Under the pieces are notes generated by a model. The model saw only the letters and a program-made list of their open reading frames with translations. It did not search any database and was not told the DNA's origin. A stretch of 64,000 bases of DNA from Panaeolus papilionaceus (Eukaryota > Basidiomycota > Agaricomycetes > Agaricales). Location: NCBI GenBank assembly GCA_015501605.1, contig JADNRZ010000014.1, forward strand, positions 434,001 to 498,000, written 5' to 3'. This document shows, in pieces, positions 47,301 through 59,143 of this stretch. A program made the translations under genes and the position numbers. Numbering within the stretch: position 1 is the stretch's first letter; every line of letters starts with the position of its first letter.

Positions 47301-49805
47301 GTAATCCGAGTTGGGTGATGTAGCAGCAGAAGCAGAAGCAGACGCTGACGCTGACGCCGAGCTGAAACCACCATTACCACCATTACCCGCCATCATCCTT
47401 CTCTGCTGCATCTGTTTCGCCTTCGCCGGTCCTGCATCCTCCTCGTCGCTTGAATCACCAAAGAGTGATGTTCTCCTTCCATCTACACCGCCTCGTCCCT
47501 GGGCAGAACCACTGGCAGACACATATCCCGAAGCAGAAGCATAACCAGAAGCGGACGACACTCCTCCCGACGTTGATGGTCTCCTCTTGCTTGCCTGAGA
47601 AGCAGAAGACGCAGCAAACGCAGCAGACATTGATACAGGTGGCCCAGATCTCTGTGGTGTAGGCTTTACAGGTGCAACAGCCAACGCACCGAAAGACCCA
47701 TCCAACCTATCACTAAGCTGGTTGACCGATACAAACGGCGACTTAGCGTTCACTTCACGATCACCAGCAGCATTGAGCAGTGGGGAAGACGCAGATGAGT
47801 CCTCAAAGGAAGCCAACCAGGGTGGAACAGCATGAACAGAGGGTTTGGGCGCTACCAACGTCGACGAACGAGCGGGTCGTGTTTTCGCTTTGCTCTTCGG
47901 GGCTGTCGGGCCGGTTGCCGCGGCAGCCGCTGCGGTTTGCCTCCTCGCCCGCTCTGCCTGGATGATAGACTTGCGTTCCTCCTCCTTCTCTCTCCGCAGC
48001 TGCAGCATTCGCTGCTGGAACTCTGCATCGCGAGCCTGAAGTTCTCCTGCAGCTTTAGCCTTACCCTGCAACCTCCTCGTCTTGTAAAGTTCCACTGCCA
48101 ACTTCTTCTCGTACCGCGCCGCATCTCGGTGGAAATCGTCGATTTTGTCCAGCAATGCTTGGAATTTGAAAGCTTCCAGTTCCTCATCCAGCTCCTCGGC
48201 ACCCGGTGAAGTCTTTCCAACAGCCTGAGAAGCCTTGTCTTTGCCCTTCCATAGTGAAGTCGCATTAACATTAGAGCTGTCCGCCTCCAAATCTGAATCA
48301 TCATCTGACAGGATGAGAGCCCCAATGTAGCTCGGCTGGGGGTTGGACACGGTTCTAGCGAACTGAGGTGGACTGGAGTGAGCGCTGTTATTATGGCTAG
48401 CGGGGTTGCTGCTACTGGGCGTAGGGTTCTGGTTGTACGCTTGTGCGTTAAAGTTGCTGACGCTGCTATTTCGGGTATGGGGTCCGCTACGAGAGCCACT
48501 GGTTTGGGATTGGGTCTGAAGAACGCTAGGAGGTCTTGCTGGCTGTGATTGGGTAGAAGAAAAAGTGGGGTTGGTTACTGAGGATAGAAGTGGAAGTTGG
48601 CTGTTAGTCTGTGTCAAGGTCGTCCGTCTGACGTGCTGATTAAAGAGACGGTCGTCGTCATCTGACGCGAAATGGTTGCGTTGCTGAAGAAAATGATAAT
48701 GCGTAAGCCACAATTTTAACAATCACAAGAGAAGAAAAAAAGAGAGCAGCATGGGATAGATACGGATACTTGCTGACGCAGTTCCTCAGCGAGAAACGAG
48801 TTCCACGGAAGACTCCACCTGGAGTCTCACTGATGTAAGAGGTCTAGCGCTAACGATAGAGCGTCTCAGGCAGGCCTCTCTCCCTCAAAACGATGCCCGG
48901 TAAAACTTTGGAGAAATGCACTCGTGAGCGAATGTCTGCCAAAACGACGAAAACAGGGTGACGTCGGGACAGCAACACGTGTTTCGGCGTCAAAGTAATT
49001 TTGGGCAAAGGGGAATTGTGGAGAAACTTTAATGGCAACATCTAGTACTCACCGTGGATCTATGTATGAACGGCATATCCTCCTCTTCAGAGTTAAACTC
49101 GCTAATATTCACGAACGCATAGCTGGACGCCGCCGAGTGATTGGTCGAACGCGTTGAGGCCGATAATGAGGGTGCGATGGGAGGCGCCTGAACTCCAGAC
49201 GCAAACAGGGGATTTATGGTGTTCATGGGTGATCTGTAATGGTCCTCACGATCAGAATCCACAGCGCCTTCGTCCTCATCGTCCTCCCCACTCTCCTCGT
49301 CCTCATCTTCATCGTCTCCTAGTGCGTCCCTATATTCCTTCTGCTCTGCCTCCGTCATATCTCTCCAATCATCCATCGACAACTTGGCTGCCTCTAGCCG
49401 CCTCTCCCATTCCCTCCTCGCCTTCTCATAGTTCGCCAGCCGCAAACTTCGCATCACTTTCTCCCTGGACAGATCTAGTTGGTCTTCCGACAGTGGTGGC
49501 AGAGTGGTTCCAGGATTTCCAGACGCTGCGGCTTCGGTGCGGCGCGCCTGATCTCTTTCGAGGGTCTGAATCTCAGCATTGATTCTGTGCTGTAGGGTTT
49601 TGCGATCCTTCTGAACAGTTGTATCGTGAAAGTCTCTCCACAGCTGAACGACGCGCTCCCTGTTATTAGTAGTACTCTTCGCATTGCTAGCAGCTGTTGT
49701 CCTTGATGATGATGATGAAAAATTTGAAGCTGTCATTGGTAATGCAGTATGTTGGCGATAATGAGGATGAGATGTGGGCATAGTTGCAATACGAGTTGTC
49801 GCCAT
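44310..49805 (-). CDS. Very large, mostly disordered coiled-coil protein of unknown function
   Basis: Exons 49,053-49,805 and 44,310-48,683 give 1,708 residues; the start is the ATG at 49,805. The 369-base intron is long for this window and may hide a 15-base microexon: a minus-strand acceptor ending cgctgag precedes GAACTGCGTCAGCAA and a gtatcc donor near 48,772, which would add ELRQQ in frame. The N-terminus has helical segments (RERVVQLWRDFHDTTVQKDR and EKARREWERRLEAAKLSMDD) followed by an Asp/Glu run. The middle is Ser/Ala/Gly/Pro-rich. A Lys/Glu/Arg coiled coil lies at about 1,130-1,220, and a conserved C-terminal block at about 1,475-1,640 has LPDNGPILDLKDNV, a DAARLQNALKEMREAEKRFG helix and AVWTPNFN. 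That block is shared with 41,400-43,214. I do not recognise the family. Confidence 0.72.
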
Positions 49806-52764
49806 TTGATATATCCTTCTCGATCTTTCCTGTCCTTCAATGAGTAGCTATATCCGTTTAATCTCTGCAAGAAATGAGCAGAACTTGAAGTAGTCGCAGG
49901 AACGACGAGGAAAGGAGATAGAGACGGAGACAAGGAGGGACCAAGGATATTATTGAAAGCGACAAAAAGGAAGCAGGTCACGAAAAAAGGAAGGTGGTTA
50001 AGTCGCCTCGTGTTTCTTCCTTGTCAGGCCATTCGGAGCACCACCAGTCAGGTCAGGACCCCTGATAGTGAAAGAGATACCATTGATAATCCCATACGGT
50101 TACAATTCGGCCGATTAAAGTAACCTGGGATAAAAACAAAGGTTTGCAGGAATACGCCATCTACATGTGGTCAACATGCGTATCCAATGTGTTTTTATTC
50201 AACCGACACCGAACTCATGGTCCGATTTTACCTTCTGCATTTGGTGCCTTCAAAGGGAAGACAACATCAAATTCGAATCCCATTGTCGTTAAGACATTCA
50301 AGCATGTCATTAATATTCGAATAACTGTTCGAGCGGACAAATTAATGCTTCGAGGGTCGCTGAACAAAAGGATTTATTGTATTGTGTTTGTCGTGCTTGC
50401 GGTAGTCGTTCATCGTCTTGCATTTTATTGCAATTCAACCGAGGCTCAGGACGTCGGCCAATGCCGGTCATCTTGACTGCAATGCTTATCGAGGGTGAGA
50501 GGAATCGGCATGTGGTGGCCTCGATCAAAGAGTTAGGCGTCTTTCCTGCAAAGCTGAAACAATTGGGCGTCAAGAACACCTTGCGTAGTGAGTCACCGTC
50601 CGTTCTCATCGCTACGAGCGTAAACTTTCATGGACTTCGGTGTTTGGAGCCTGACCTCAATTCTCTCTCTCGGATGTCCGTGCATGTATCTTCTAGCTAT
50701 AAGATGGATGGGACGGTATCTCAAAATATCGCAATACTAGCGAGACGTCTCACTTAACCCCGCTTCGAATCGTTCGAGTTCGATGCGCACTCCGCAGCTG
50801 ACTACATCGCTAACCAAGCCTATGCGCACAGCGCAGTACATACTGAGTAATCACAAGTACCAGAACCGACTTTCGAACGGCGACCTAACCTCAAAGTACT
50901 GTATACCCAAGCCTAAGCCGCCAACTTGAATGACGATCCACCTCAAGTGCCAGGGGTCCCACCATCCCAACCACCTAAACTCATCTCTACAGCGGCACGC
51001 CTTTCTTCCTCCCGTCCGTCTCCCTCCGGGGCATCGCCGAGATTCAAAGTACCGTGAAGTTGTTTTCGGTATGGGTAGGGTTCTGGGTTCTGTTGACTCG
51101 ACAGCCACTGATTCAACCTATTTAGTTATACCAAGTATCATCAGTGAATGGCATATGGGCGGAACTGGGACTGTATGGAATAGATTAGATGGGGCTTAAC
51201 CATGCCCTCAGCCCATACCCCTCTCCCCGACAACGTCAACCAATTGCTTTATCGGGATACCCTAGACCTCTATTCTCCGCGCTCAAGTCAAAGTTCAACT
51301 GCAACTTTCGCTTATTTAACTTCGTTTTCATTTAATTTCATGTACGGTGAGCGGGTATGAAATCTTATTGTACCACAAACAAAAGGATGAATAATGCTTT
51401 CACAATTCGTGCAAAGTCTCCCGTATATTCTACCTCTTATCCTGCACTAACATACGTCATACGTTTTCCTCCTTCTTCGAGTCCGAATAGGAGGATTATC
51501 GATATCGAGGCACCACATAAGGAGGAACACAAGCCCTTCCCGCACACGATACGATAAAACACCTACAGATCCCTATCAAAGGTACGCGTCATTCAATATA
51601 TTCGCTTACGTCGAATAACCTCGGAAAGTGGTTTAACCTATGTAATTGCAGTTAGAGAGAGCCTGCCGCGAATGGGCATCGATACTTTCTCAGGTCCTCC
51701 GTTTCGACGCATTGGATTATCGGACGAGCAAGTGTATAAGTAAAGCCTAAAATCCGAAATGCACCACCGCCATAGGCGTCCTATCTAACCCTCACTCATG
51801 CACTGTGACCGCGAACGAAGAGGATGATAAGAATGTGATTCTACACAAGTGAATAGAGGGTAGCACATACCCGTGGTGGAGACAACTGAATACACGATCA
51901 TCCGACGGGATTGAGATATTGACGTATGTAGCTTGTGCTACAACAATTCAGTAGTGTATATCAGCCAATAACGCGTTGTATATTCATATTGAACTGAAAT
52001 CTCGGACATTGTGGCTGCATCTCAATATGTGCCACCTACATGACCTACAGATGTATACGATCAGATAGGGAGAGAAGCCCCTATTCAGTCCCGGGAGCGA
52101 CGTCCCGGAGCTTCTCTGCAAATCGCACCGGATACGATACGAGTTATCGCCCACTCTTCATCCTTGTACGAAGGTCAATTGGTCTCTCTGTCAATATGTA
52201 GTCTTTTCATTTGAACAAGGATGATTTCAGAAAACCATCTCGAATTGTTCCCGCCAAACCCTTCGGCCGACAAGATCGCTGAGGCCACATACTTCACCGT
52301 TGCCGCAAAGCCACTCACAGTAGCACGAGGTTTTCATTTTACTCCTCCCCTCGACTCTTGTTCTAGTATCACCCATGACTCATTCATACCGCCGGTTGAA
52401 TCCCTGGAAAGCTTAATGTACATGTGTTCTTGGCCAAGCTGTCGAGGCTGAAACGTTGTTGGGTTTTGACAGGTGTAGGAAGATGGAATTAGGGGCGTGT
52501 ACTTAGCGGCACGTATAGTACTAGAAAAGAAGGATGCTTCGGCTTCGAGAGTGAGGCATGTCTGGAGAGATTACGGATCAATCGATCATGTCTGACGCCG
52601 ACGTTCGATCCAAACTTTGGTTATTTCTATGATTGGGAGCATAGGACTGGCAGGACAACACCGAAAGTACAACATTCACTTCACTGGTTCGATAATAAAA
52701 ACTCTGCCAATTTTTTATACCAAATGTTCTGACAATTTAAAGCCCCACTGACCTTGGGCAAGTT
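49806..52764. other. Gene-less interval
   Basis: Nearly 3 kb without a supportable gene. Frames at 50,144-50,757 and 52,221-52,451 lack motifs and splice context. A compound hairpin (outer arms agagaagc/gcttctct, inner arms ccggga/tcccgg) lies at 52,071-52,117. Confidence 0.4.
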
Positions 52765-53534
52765 TCAAGTCAAATCATAGCGCACAGCAGACTTTAGCTC
52801 CACCTCCGCCCTCTCCTTCATCTTCATTGCTTTTCTTATCATCTTACCCAAGTCCACTTCATCACCCAACATCCCGTTCAACAGCGCCCTCCTATTCTCT
52901 CCACGTGCGCCTGGCATCATATACTCCAAGCTTACACCCACAGATCTTAATTTCGGAAATCCCGTGTGCGAGGCAAAACAAAGGCAGATCACTGATGTCG
53001 TGAATCGACACATCTTCCAGGAACAGGGAGGTGGCAAGGATTCGAGAAGATTTTTGTGATAGGCTTCAAGCGCTGTTTAAAGCCGCAACGCTCTTTTCGT
53101 CCTTTTGAGCGTTGTTATCTGATTATAGTGTGCGAGGCTTCGCAATCTGAAAACTCGAGAAGGGCCTTGTTACATTTTTCAAATATCAAGATTGAGATTA
53201 TATTATTGGCTTTTCAAATGACAAGCCAATCCATAATACGCCCACCTGATTTGCAATACATCATTAGGCATGGCTGTTCCTCGAGGGACTTGACAAGTTT
53301 TAGGAGGTCCTTGAGCGTTTCTTTCCCAAAGTCGAGTGATAGTTGGTAAAAGAGGTGTTTTCGGACCAATGGAATGAATGCTGTACAGGTGAGTGAGTAC
53401 GCTTTCAAATCCTTACACCTTTGACGCCGTTGAGTCCTGTCGTCGACCACATCCCAGTCGGAGACGATGTGCAGAGAATGGGACGGCAGAATGCCTTGTG
53501 GAGAGAATAATTTTGGTTTTCGATTGAATACCAA
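52765..53534 (-). pseudogene. F-box gene remnant
   Basis: The frame at 53,214-53,534 reads an F-box-like start (ILPSHSLHIVSDWDVVDDR), then DLKAYSLTCTAFIPLVRKHL and LFYQLSLDFGKETLKDLLKL. This is the usual pattern of Agaricomycete F-box proteins. There is no ATG: the frame starts at TTG and a stop lies just upstream. After the F-box the frame ends, and 53,040-53,213 contains stops in every forward reading I tried. A Lys/Glu-rich open piece at 52,765-53,037 may be a leftover of the 3' part. No leucine-rich body as in the intact F-box genes remains. An unseen 5' exon could rescue the start, but the rest argues for decay. Confidence 0.5.
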
Positions 53535-53828
53535 GGCCTGTCTATACTATTCTCTGTATATTCAGCAATTTTTGTGTATATCATCAGTAATTCGCGTGGA
53601 CATGTGCTTAGCTGCTAAGCGCCCATACGACGAATCAGTACCGCCAAAGCTCAAATGTACATCGTGATTACGCCTTGATTGCTCATCGATCCACCAAAGT
53701 ATCATTCAGTTCCTGTTATGTTCAATTTTAACTGTATAAAACCTGTCTTAAAGAATGAGGAACTGAAGTTGGTTTGATGACGGTAACTTTAATAATCGGG
53801 ATGCAAGAATGAGCTTTACTTTCATCAA

Positions 53829-53905
53829 TCCGATATGGTGTAACGGCTAACATTACCGCCTTTCACTAGAACGCGGTAGCTCGGGGTTCGATTCCCCGTA
53901 TCGGA
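53829..53905 (+). tRNA. tRNA-Glu (UUC anticodon) with a 6-nt intron
   Basis: It has the same 77-base structure as the gene at 28,493-28,569, differing only in two bases within the intron region (CACTAGAAC instead of CATCAGAAC). The acceptor and T arms pair perfectly, and ACCGC/GCGGT forms the anticodon stem around TTC. The box B sequence GGTTCGATTCC is intact. A T-run follows the gene (atattttttgt), a plausible RNA polymerase III terminator. Confidence 0.9.
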
Positions 53906-54157
53906 ATATTTTTTGTCCCATCAACGAGTTCTGACTCGACTAAAACTCTTTCGATGTCGATAAATACAAAATTCTCTCAGAGTCACCCATACAAGATCCA
54001 AGTTCCAGGTATCGCTGCTCCTACTGTTAGATCTGATCCCATTTTTAAAAACCACAGAAAGCCACAGACCAAGTTCAAGTATCGTGATTTTTCTTAATCG
54101 CGCGTTTATTCATCTGTTGATGCCAGGAGAGTCAGATAATAGGGGAAGTGGCTGTGC

Positions 54158-54357
54158 TGAGGCATTTGTGCGTCACCCTCTGAGTAAGGCAGTGAACATC
54201 ATTGGCTATCCACAAAATGCCTCTCCTTGGCATCCCCATGGAACGGCCTAGAATGATACGGAATGGTGCAGATGAGGCATTTTGTGGACCCAGGTGAGTC
54301 AGCTGCTTACTGATCTAGATACATGATCGTGACCACTGGTGGCGCACAAATGCCTCA
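54158..54357 (+). promoter_or_regulatory. Four mirrored copies of a GAGGCATTT(T)GTG motif upstream of the metallothionein
   Basis: TGAGGCATTTGTGCG (54,158-54,172) and its exact reverse complement (54,343-54,357) enclose a second pair: the reverse complement of GAGGCATTTTGTGG at 54,210-54,223 and the forward motif at 54,274-54,287. All four lie 150-350 bases before the metallothionein ATG. The spacing and repetition suggest binding sites for a dimeric or cooperative regulator, possibly metal-responsive. The regulator is unknown, and the nested symmetry could also be a decayed inverted-repeat element. Confidence 0.55.
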
Positions 54358-54395
54358 GGTGCCCCCTGAATGAAGAAATTTGGGGAAATGGAGAG

Positions 54396-54405
54396 ATATA
54401 AAAGG
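54396..54405 (+). promoter_or_regulatory. TATA box of the metallothionein gene
   Basis: The sequence atataaaagg lies 103-112 bases before the ATG at 54,508, leaving a 5' UTR of roughly 75 bases that contains a CT-rich start-site tract (cattctttctcc). Confidence 0.65.
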
Positions 54406-54507
54406 GGAGGAGGGATGAGGGTTATCGACATCCCATTGTTCTGCATTCTTTCTCCATACCACCATCAATCTCTGCAACTCACTCGAACTCAACGCTCTAT
54501 CATCATC

Positions 54508-54879
54508 ATGTCTTTCGTATGTTGACACTGTTAGCCTTTCACCACCGTTACTGGAACTGACACATACTTGTCTCTTGCAGACCATCAATACCATCCCTAC
54601 CTCTTTCTGCTCCGGCGAGTGCAAGTGCACTAACTGCAAGTGCCAAGGGTGTGTTGTTTTTGTATAACTTGGGTTAATCCCTATCGTCTGACCTTGTTAT
54701 AATACCTTCAGCTGTGCCACCCACTCTACTTCCAACCCCGTCTCTAACATGTCGGGATGCGGTTCCAATTCCTGCAATTGCACAACGTAAGTGTGATGGC
54801 CCCCTATTATCACAATTAGGCTTAGATGCTGATAACTCCTCATAGCTGCTCTTGCAAGGCCGGCTCATGCAGCTGCTAA
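54508..54879 (+). CDS. Metallothionein, 61 residues, four exons
   Basis: Exons 54,508-54,516, 54,581-54,648, 54,712-54,786 and 54,846-54,879 join in frame with GT-AG introns; the first coding exon is only 9 bases (MSF). The protein has 13 Cys, arranged as an N-terminal cluster (CSGECKCTNCKCQGC), a Cys-free Ser/Thr linker and a C-terminal cluster (GCGSNSCNCTTCSCKAGSCSC overall). There are no aromatics between the clusters. This Cys-X-Cys pattern is the hallmark of fungal metallothioneins, cytosolic chelators of Cu, Zn or Cd. The length is close to two-cluster mushroom metallothioneins of about 60 residues. A strong TATA box and four mirrored motifs precede it. Metal preference cannot be read from the sequence. 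Confidence 0.88.
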
Positions 54880-55498
54880 ATGTGTCCCTGTCGCAGACGA
54901 TATGGACTGGCAAAGTTCACCGTCGCTTCATTACGATAGGCTCTGATCGTCCGATTTCTTCCTTGTAATTGTACAATCACGATGTTTTTCTTTATAATTG
55001 AATTCAGTTCGAATATATTTTTTAAACGCACAAGCAGAAGGACTCTCTTTGCTAGGTCTGTCATCATCCGAAACTCACGTGTTTGATCTCCCAACGGAAC
55101 GGGGAGTCCCTTTCCATCTCTTTCACATGGGCTCGAAGATCTCCTTCCAAACTTTCTGCTGGCGGCTAGACATAGGGAATAAGGCGACAAACGTTCTGAG
55201 AACTATGGGCGTTATGGACAAGGTGGTCTACAGCGCAGTGAATGCATACAGTGACTCTTGGAGGATATTTTCTTTGTCTTGTATTACTGATGCAGGGTGT
55301 CGTATTGCGCCTAGACAGAATACAAACAAGAAACAAGCATCGTGACTGAGAAACCGGTTGGCAAGTTCCGAACCCATGATCCCACGGTGTTATTAACTCG
55401 CACTTCGTTATCATCAGCTTGAACAGAATACATTTTTTACGTTCATACATTGATACAAAAAAGCTATTTCCTACTTTTATTCTGTACTTTAAGGGGCT
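54880..55498. other. Convergent 3' flanks
   Basis: Intergenic DNA between the plus-strand metallothionein and the minus-strand membrane-protein gene. I see no gene. Candidate frames here overlap the 3' regions of both and lack motifs. Confidence 0.4.
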
Positions 55499-56803
55499 TC
55501 AAACCTCCTCGGGCTTGTTGGAAGAACCAACAGGACTAGACGATGTCACGGTCTCGATCCCCGTCGTATCAGTTTGTACGTCATTTGTTTCTGCGTTCCA
55601 CCCCTCCAACGACCCAAATATCATGGTGGTTGAAATTGATGTTTCCCGAAATAAACCAAATTTGGTTTTTCGAAACACTCGACAAGCCATGATGTTCATC
55701 AAGGTGATGTTCGGTACGGTGAGCATTGTTCGAAGAATATAGCTCGGTATTCCTGGCACGAACAAGATGATCACAGATGTCAAGCCTGTCGTGATCGTCG
55801 TCCTAAAAAGTCATGAGCGACTGTGAATGCCAATGCGCTACAGATTTTATCTTGACGTACAAGTAATAGACCTGTCCATCTTGGAGCAGTGCTTTAGAAA
55901 GGGTTGGGAGGTAGTCTCCGAGTACGAGTGCCTTAACATCGGCACATGTACGCAAATCACGATCGACGACGAGGGCGTCAATCATGAGTCTCCGAGAGAT
56001 AGCAATAAACACGAGGGTATCAAAAACGAGAGGCGCAATCGCAGCGGCGTCGATATATCCCTCAAACCTGTCAATGACGCAGTACTCTGTTGTACCGATG
56101 TTAATGCCTGATGTCCCGAACGGGCCTGTAAGCGACGAGGCAACAACCCCGATCCAGAGGCAGTTGAAGAAGATAACGAAGAATCTGTCCCTATTAAAGA
56201 TAGCTCTAACACGTAGAAGGAAAAGGAAGGATGTTGCATCAATCGCAATGGGGTAACCAACTGTGACAACCTTTGCGAAGCGCGAGCAATCCCAAGTTAT
56301 TGCAGCAGCTAAACACAACCAACGGTTTTTTGTGTTGGTCATACATATTTGGTGACAGTCAGACAGAAATACATATCGGTGACTTACTGTTAAAAATAGT
56401 GTATGTTAAAGCATAGAATACGGTTGCCAACCTAAGAACGGTCAATTCAATTAGTAGGGAAGATGGAAGATACCAGTGTCGATCTGGCGAGAGCTGACCA
56501 GCTTACCTAGAGGCAAAGTATACGATAGTAGGGAGATGGATGGTGAATTCCGTGATAAGTCGGTAATCCGTGCAAATATTGTCCCAAATATCCCAAATTA
56601 GGACCTTTAGGCAGCAAATGTCAGCATGGTAGAGCACATTACGGATTACATCACTTGGAAGCGACGTCGCATACCGCAACGGAGCCAACCGTGATATAGG
56701 TGACGATTGCTAACTGAGAAGCGACATCAGGAGGAAGAACCTCCGTAGGAGACACAGTGCCAGGGGCAAAAATATCGGTGATATTAAGCAGATGAGGGTT
56801 CAT
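55499..56803 (-). CDS. Agaricomycete-type seven-span membrane protein
   Basis: Exons 56,675-56,803, 56,507-56,604, 56,388-56,431, 55,861-56,308 and 55,499-55,802 join in frame to 340 residues; all introns are GT-AG. The ATG at 56,803 opens MNPHLLNITDIFAPGTVSP. About seven hydrophobic segments follow. Family-typical motifs include LIWDIWDNICTDYRLI, FLFLLRVRAIFNRD, the GTTEYCVID loop, KALLQDGQVYYL and the terminal NITLMNIMACRVFRKTKFGL. This belongs to a large Agaricomycete membrane-protein family usually left as hypothetical and resembling the DUF6533/DUF6534 groups; I do not fix a DUF number. Ligand and role are unknown. Confidence 0.78.
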
Positions 56804-59053
56804 AGCTGGAGTTGTGGATGCAGAAAAATGTTGAGGATGTAGAGTTGCGGGTGAGCCTTCTTGTAGAAAAGGGAGTCCCTATTCTAACGGTGATCATCAC
56901 ACGTTGGGGGAGCATGGGAGATAACATATCTCGCGCATGGGTAAACTGATAAAGTCATACAAGTCTGTGAGCTAGAATTCTCACCATCTCATCAGACTTT
57001 TACTCTGTAGGATCCAAGTAGATAAATGCGGTTCATCAGATGTAGCAAAAATCGAACAGAATCGATGTGAACCAATGTGCCAAGCTGTGTATATCGCACC
57101 GGGGTGTCTGATTCTCCATCAAGAGGAAGGAAAAGTTTCTGATGTCAGTTTGATGTCAGCGTCTAATTTCGGCGCAAGCTTGATGATAGGGCATCGAATA
57201 CAAGTTCCATCTGTACAAAAGCAGCACTGGGTGCCCATTACGATATAAATAACCGTGTTTCGGAAGTTTGAGACCAAATACTGCGCTTGTGGTGGAGAAA
57301 ACATATAAAAAACGCAGAACTTCATGATATCATCGTCAATAAACCTGCGATCATAACTTGGTCGATGTTTCGGATTTGGATTCCCATACGAGCTTATTGT
57401 GCCTGTCTGAGCGTAGGGAGGGAAGCGATCCAGGGGACATAACAACGAAATCCAGAACTTTATCATGGCGATATTATTGGATTACTGTGCAGCTGGATCA
57501 AGAGATATGTAGGCAATCAAAGGCATAGTTGACCACCTCGATTATAGGCTCGGCTCAAGCCACCCAACCTGTAAGTACTTCGTATATCTGACCCATTCAT
57601 GATCGAGGAAAAATAATTAATGCTACTGTATGTCCAAGACATCCCATCTTGAGCTCCCCATAGGTTTCACGGTTGCAATGTCCTGCGTGCTGGCCAACCG
57701 GACGATGCTGAACGTTCGTCAAGCAGCAAGAACAGTCGCATCCCTTAGATATGGTATTGGACGTACTGCAGCAACCAGTGACATCATAATATAAGGCCGG
57801 CATGGCCAAGGCACTCCGATTCCCAATACCTTCGAGCTGAAAAGCCTACATACTCGTCGAGTGGAAAGACTCGTCCTCATCCCGAACTTCGAACCATAGG
57901 GCCCCCGGTTCCCAGCAAGACGAATAGTATTATCATTATTGCGTAGCAAGTACGCCATTGATGCTCCGCCTCTCCATACGTTTTATCATTATTGGATTTA
58001 TATTGTTCGTTGTTGTATGAATTATAGCTAGGTTTGGACTCCTTCTTTTCATTCTACTAAAATGCGCATGCCAGGATGCATGTGTACAAATTAGCGTTAA
58101 AACCTTGTATTTTTTTAATCTGATACAAAAAGAATTCTGACTCCAGCATTAAGAGTTTGAGTGTCCTTGAGTCCGACGACGCTCGAAGTCATCTGCCCAT
58201 ACTATGAGTCTTTATGATCATTACCTAGCTCAAACGTGTCTTATATATTGAGGGAGCTCGGCGACGTGGGACTTGCCTATCATATTGTATAGTGAGATAA
58301 CATAGACTGAGCCCTCGTTCTACCCTATCTGCGTTACAAGAGTCTATTCCAGTGGAATTGACTCACAGGTATGAATCTCTGGGGTAAAACACGACATTAA
58401 TCTAATGAGCTTTCCCACTTCTCTGAATTGCCGCAGCAAGTCCTGGAGCCAGCCCCGGGTATGTTTCATCTTTGCAGGTTCCTTTTTGGCTATACTAGGT
58501 GCAGCGTCATGGAATGAATACCCTGCTTGGTCTCCATTATCTGGGCTTCTTGAGCCTCGATGTATGCGTACATTGACCTTCATGGCATTTCGGGCATCAA
58601 TGTTTAATATGGGGACTGCGGCACTAGTCCTCGAAAGGGTTGATCAGTGATTGCTGTCAGTTCCCGCAGATCTAAGCATTGCCGGGTTTCGAACTTTAGT
58701 TAACAAGAAACGGTAAACGAGCCAGAGGGACTTGAGAAAATAATTACCTTCTGGCCGCTTATAAACATGTTTGCTCTAGGATAGATATATAAAATCGCTT
58801 CAATGAGGCGATGACCAACACCATGGGATTTGTGGATTTTTTCGGCGGAGTGACATGAACTCATGCCTGCTGAAGCACTTTTAGAAGCGAAGGTAGTGAT
58901 CTCGAAGTTGATGTCTATCAACAGCAAGGGTTAGCAAGCCCCACCGCTTTCGAGACTGATCGAAACGTTTATCGTTGTTTTCACAAATTTGTATCGGGCT
59001 CATGTTACTCTCAATTTGCGGTTCGAGAGCACGGAAGGGCAGCCTCTCGAAGG
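56804..59053. other. Gene-less interval
   Basis: Over 2 kb without a supportable gene. A 20-base block near 57,268 (agtttgagaccaaatactgc) recurs almost exactly near 61,868 in the flank of the F-box pair, so part of this stretch may be a remnant of another F-box duplication. Frames at 57,119-57,466 and 58,405-58,650 have no motif. Confidence 0.4.
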
Positions 59054-59063
59054 TATATAAAGG
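59053..59063 (+). promoter_or_regulatory. TATA box of the small secreted protein gene
   Basis: The sequence gtatataaagg lies about 85 bases before the ATG at 59,144, at a typical distance, and is followed by a CATCC-type start region near 59,088. Confidence 0.65.
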
Positions 59064-59143
59064 CTCAGAATGCCCACTGAAAGCCTCATCCTTTCAACGA
59101 CCCAAGTCAGAAAGCTTCTAACACATCGCCTACACATTCAACA

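Noticed and set aside
49029..49805. Exon 1 of the large gene as a separate 258-codon gene
   Set aside because: The frame runs seven codons past a good GT donor into a stop, and the downstream 1,458-codon frame lacks any early ATG, so joining them is the simpler model.
54100..54360. CRISPR-like or tandem repeat array
   Set aside because: The repeats are four short mirrored motifs with uneven spacing in a eukaryotic promoter, not a direct-repeat array.
57119..57466. 115-codon minus-strand frame with several Cys (FCTDGTCIRC)
   Set aside because: Considered as a small Cys-rich secreted protein, but no signal peptide, no ATG-proximal promoter signal and no paralogue.
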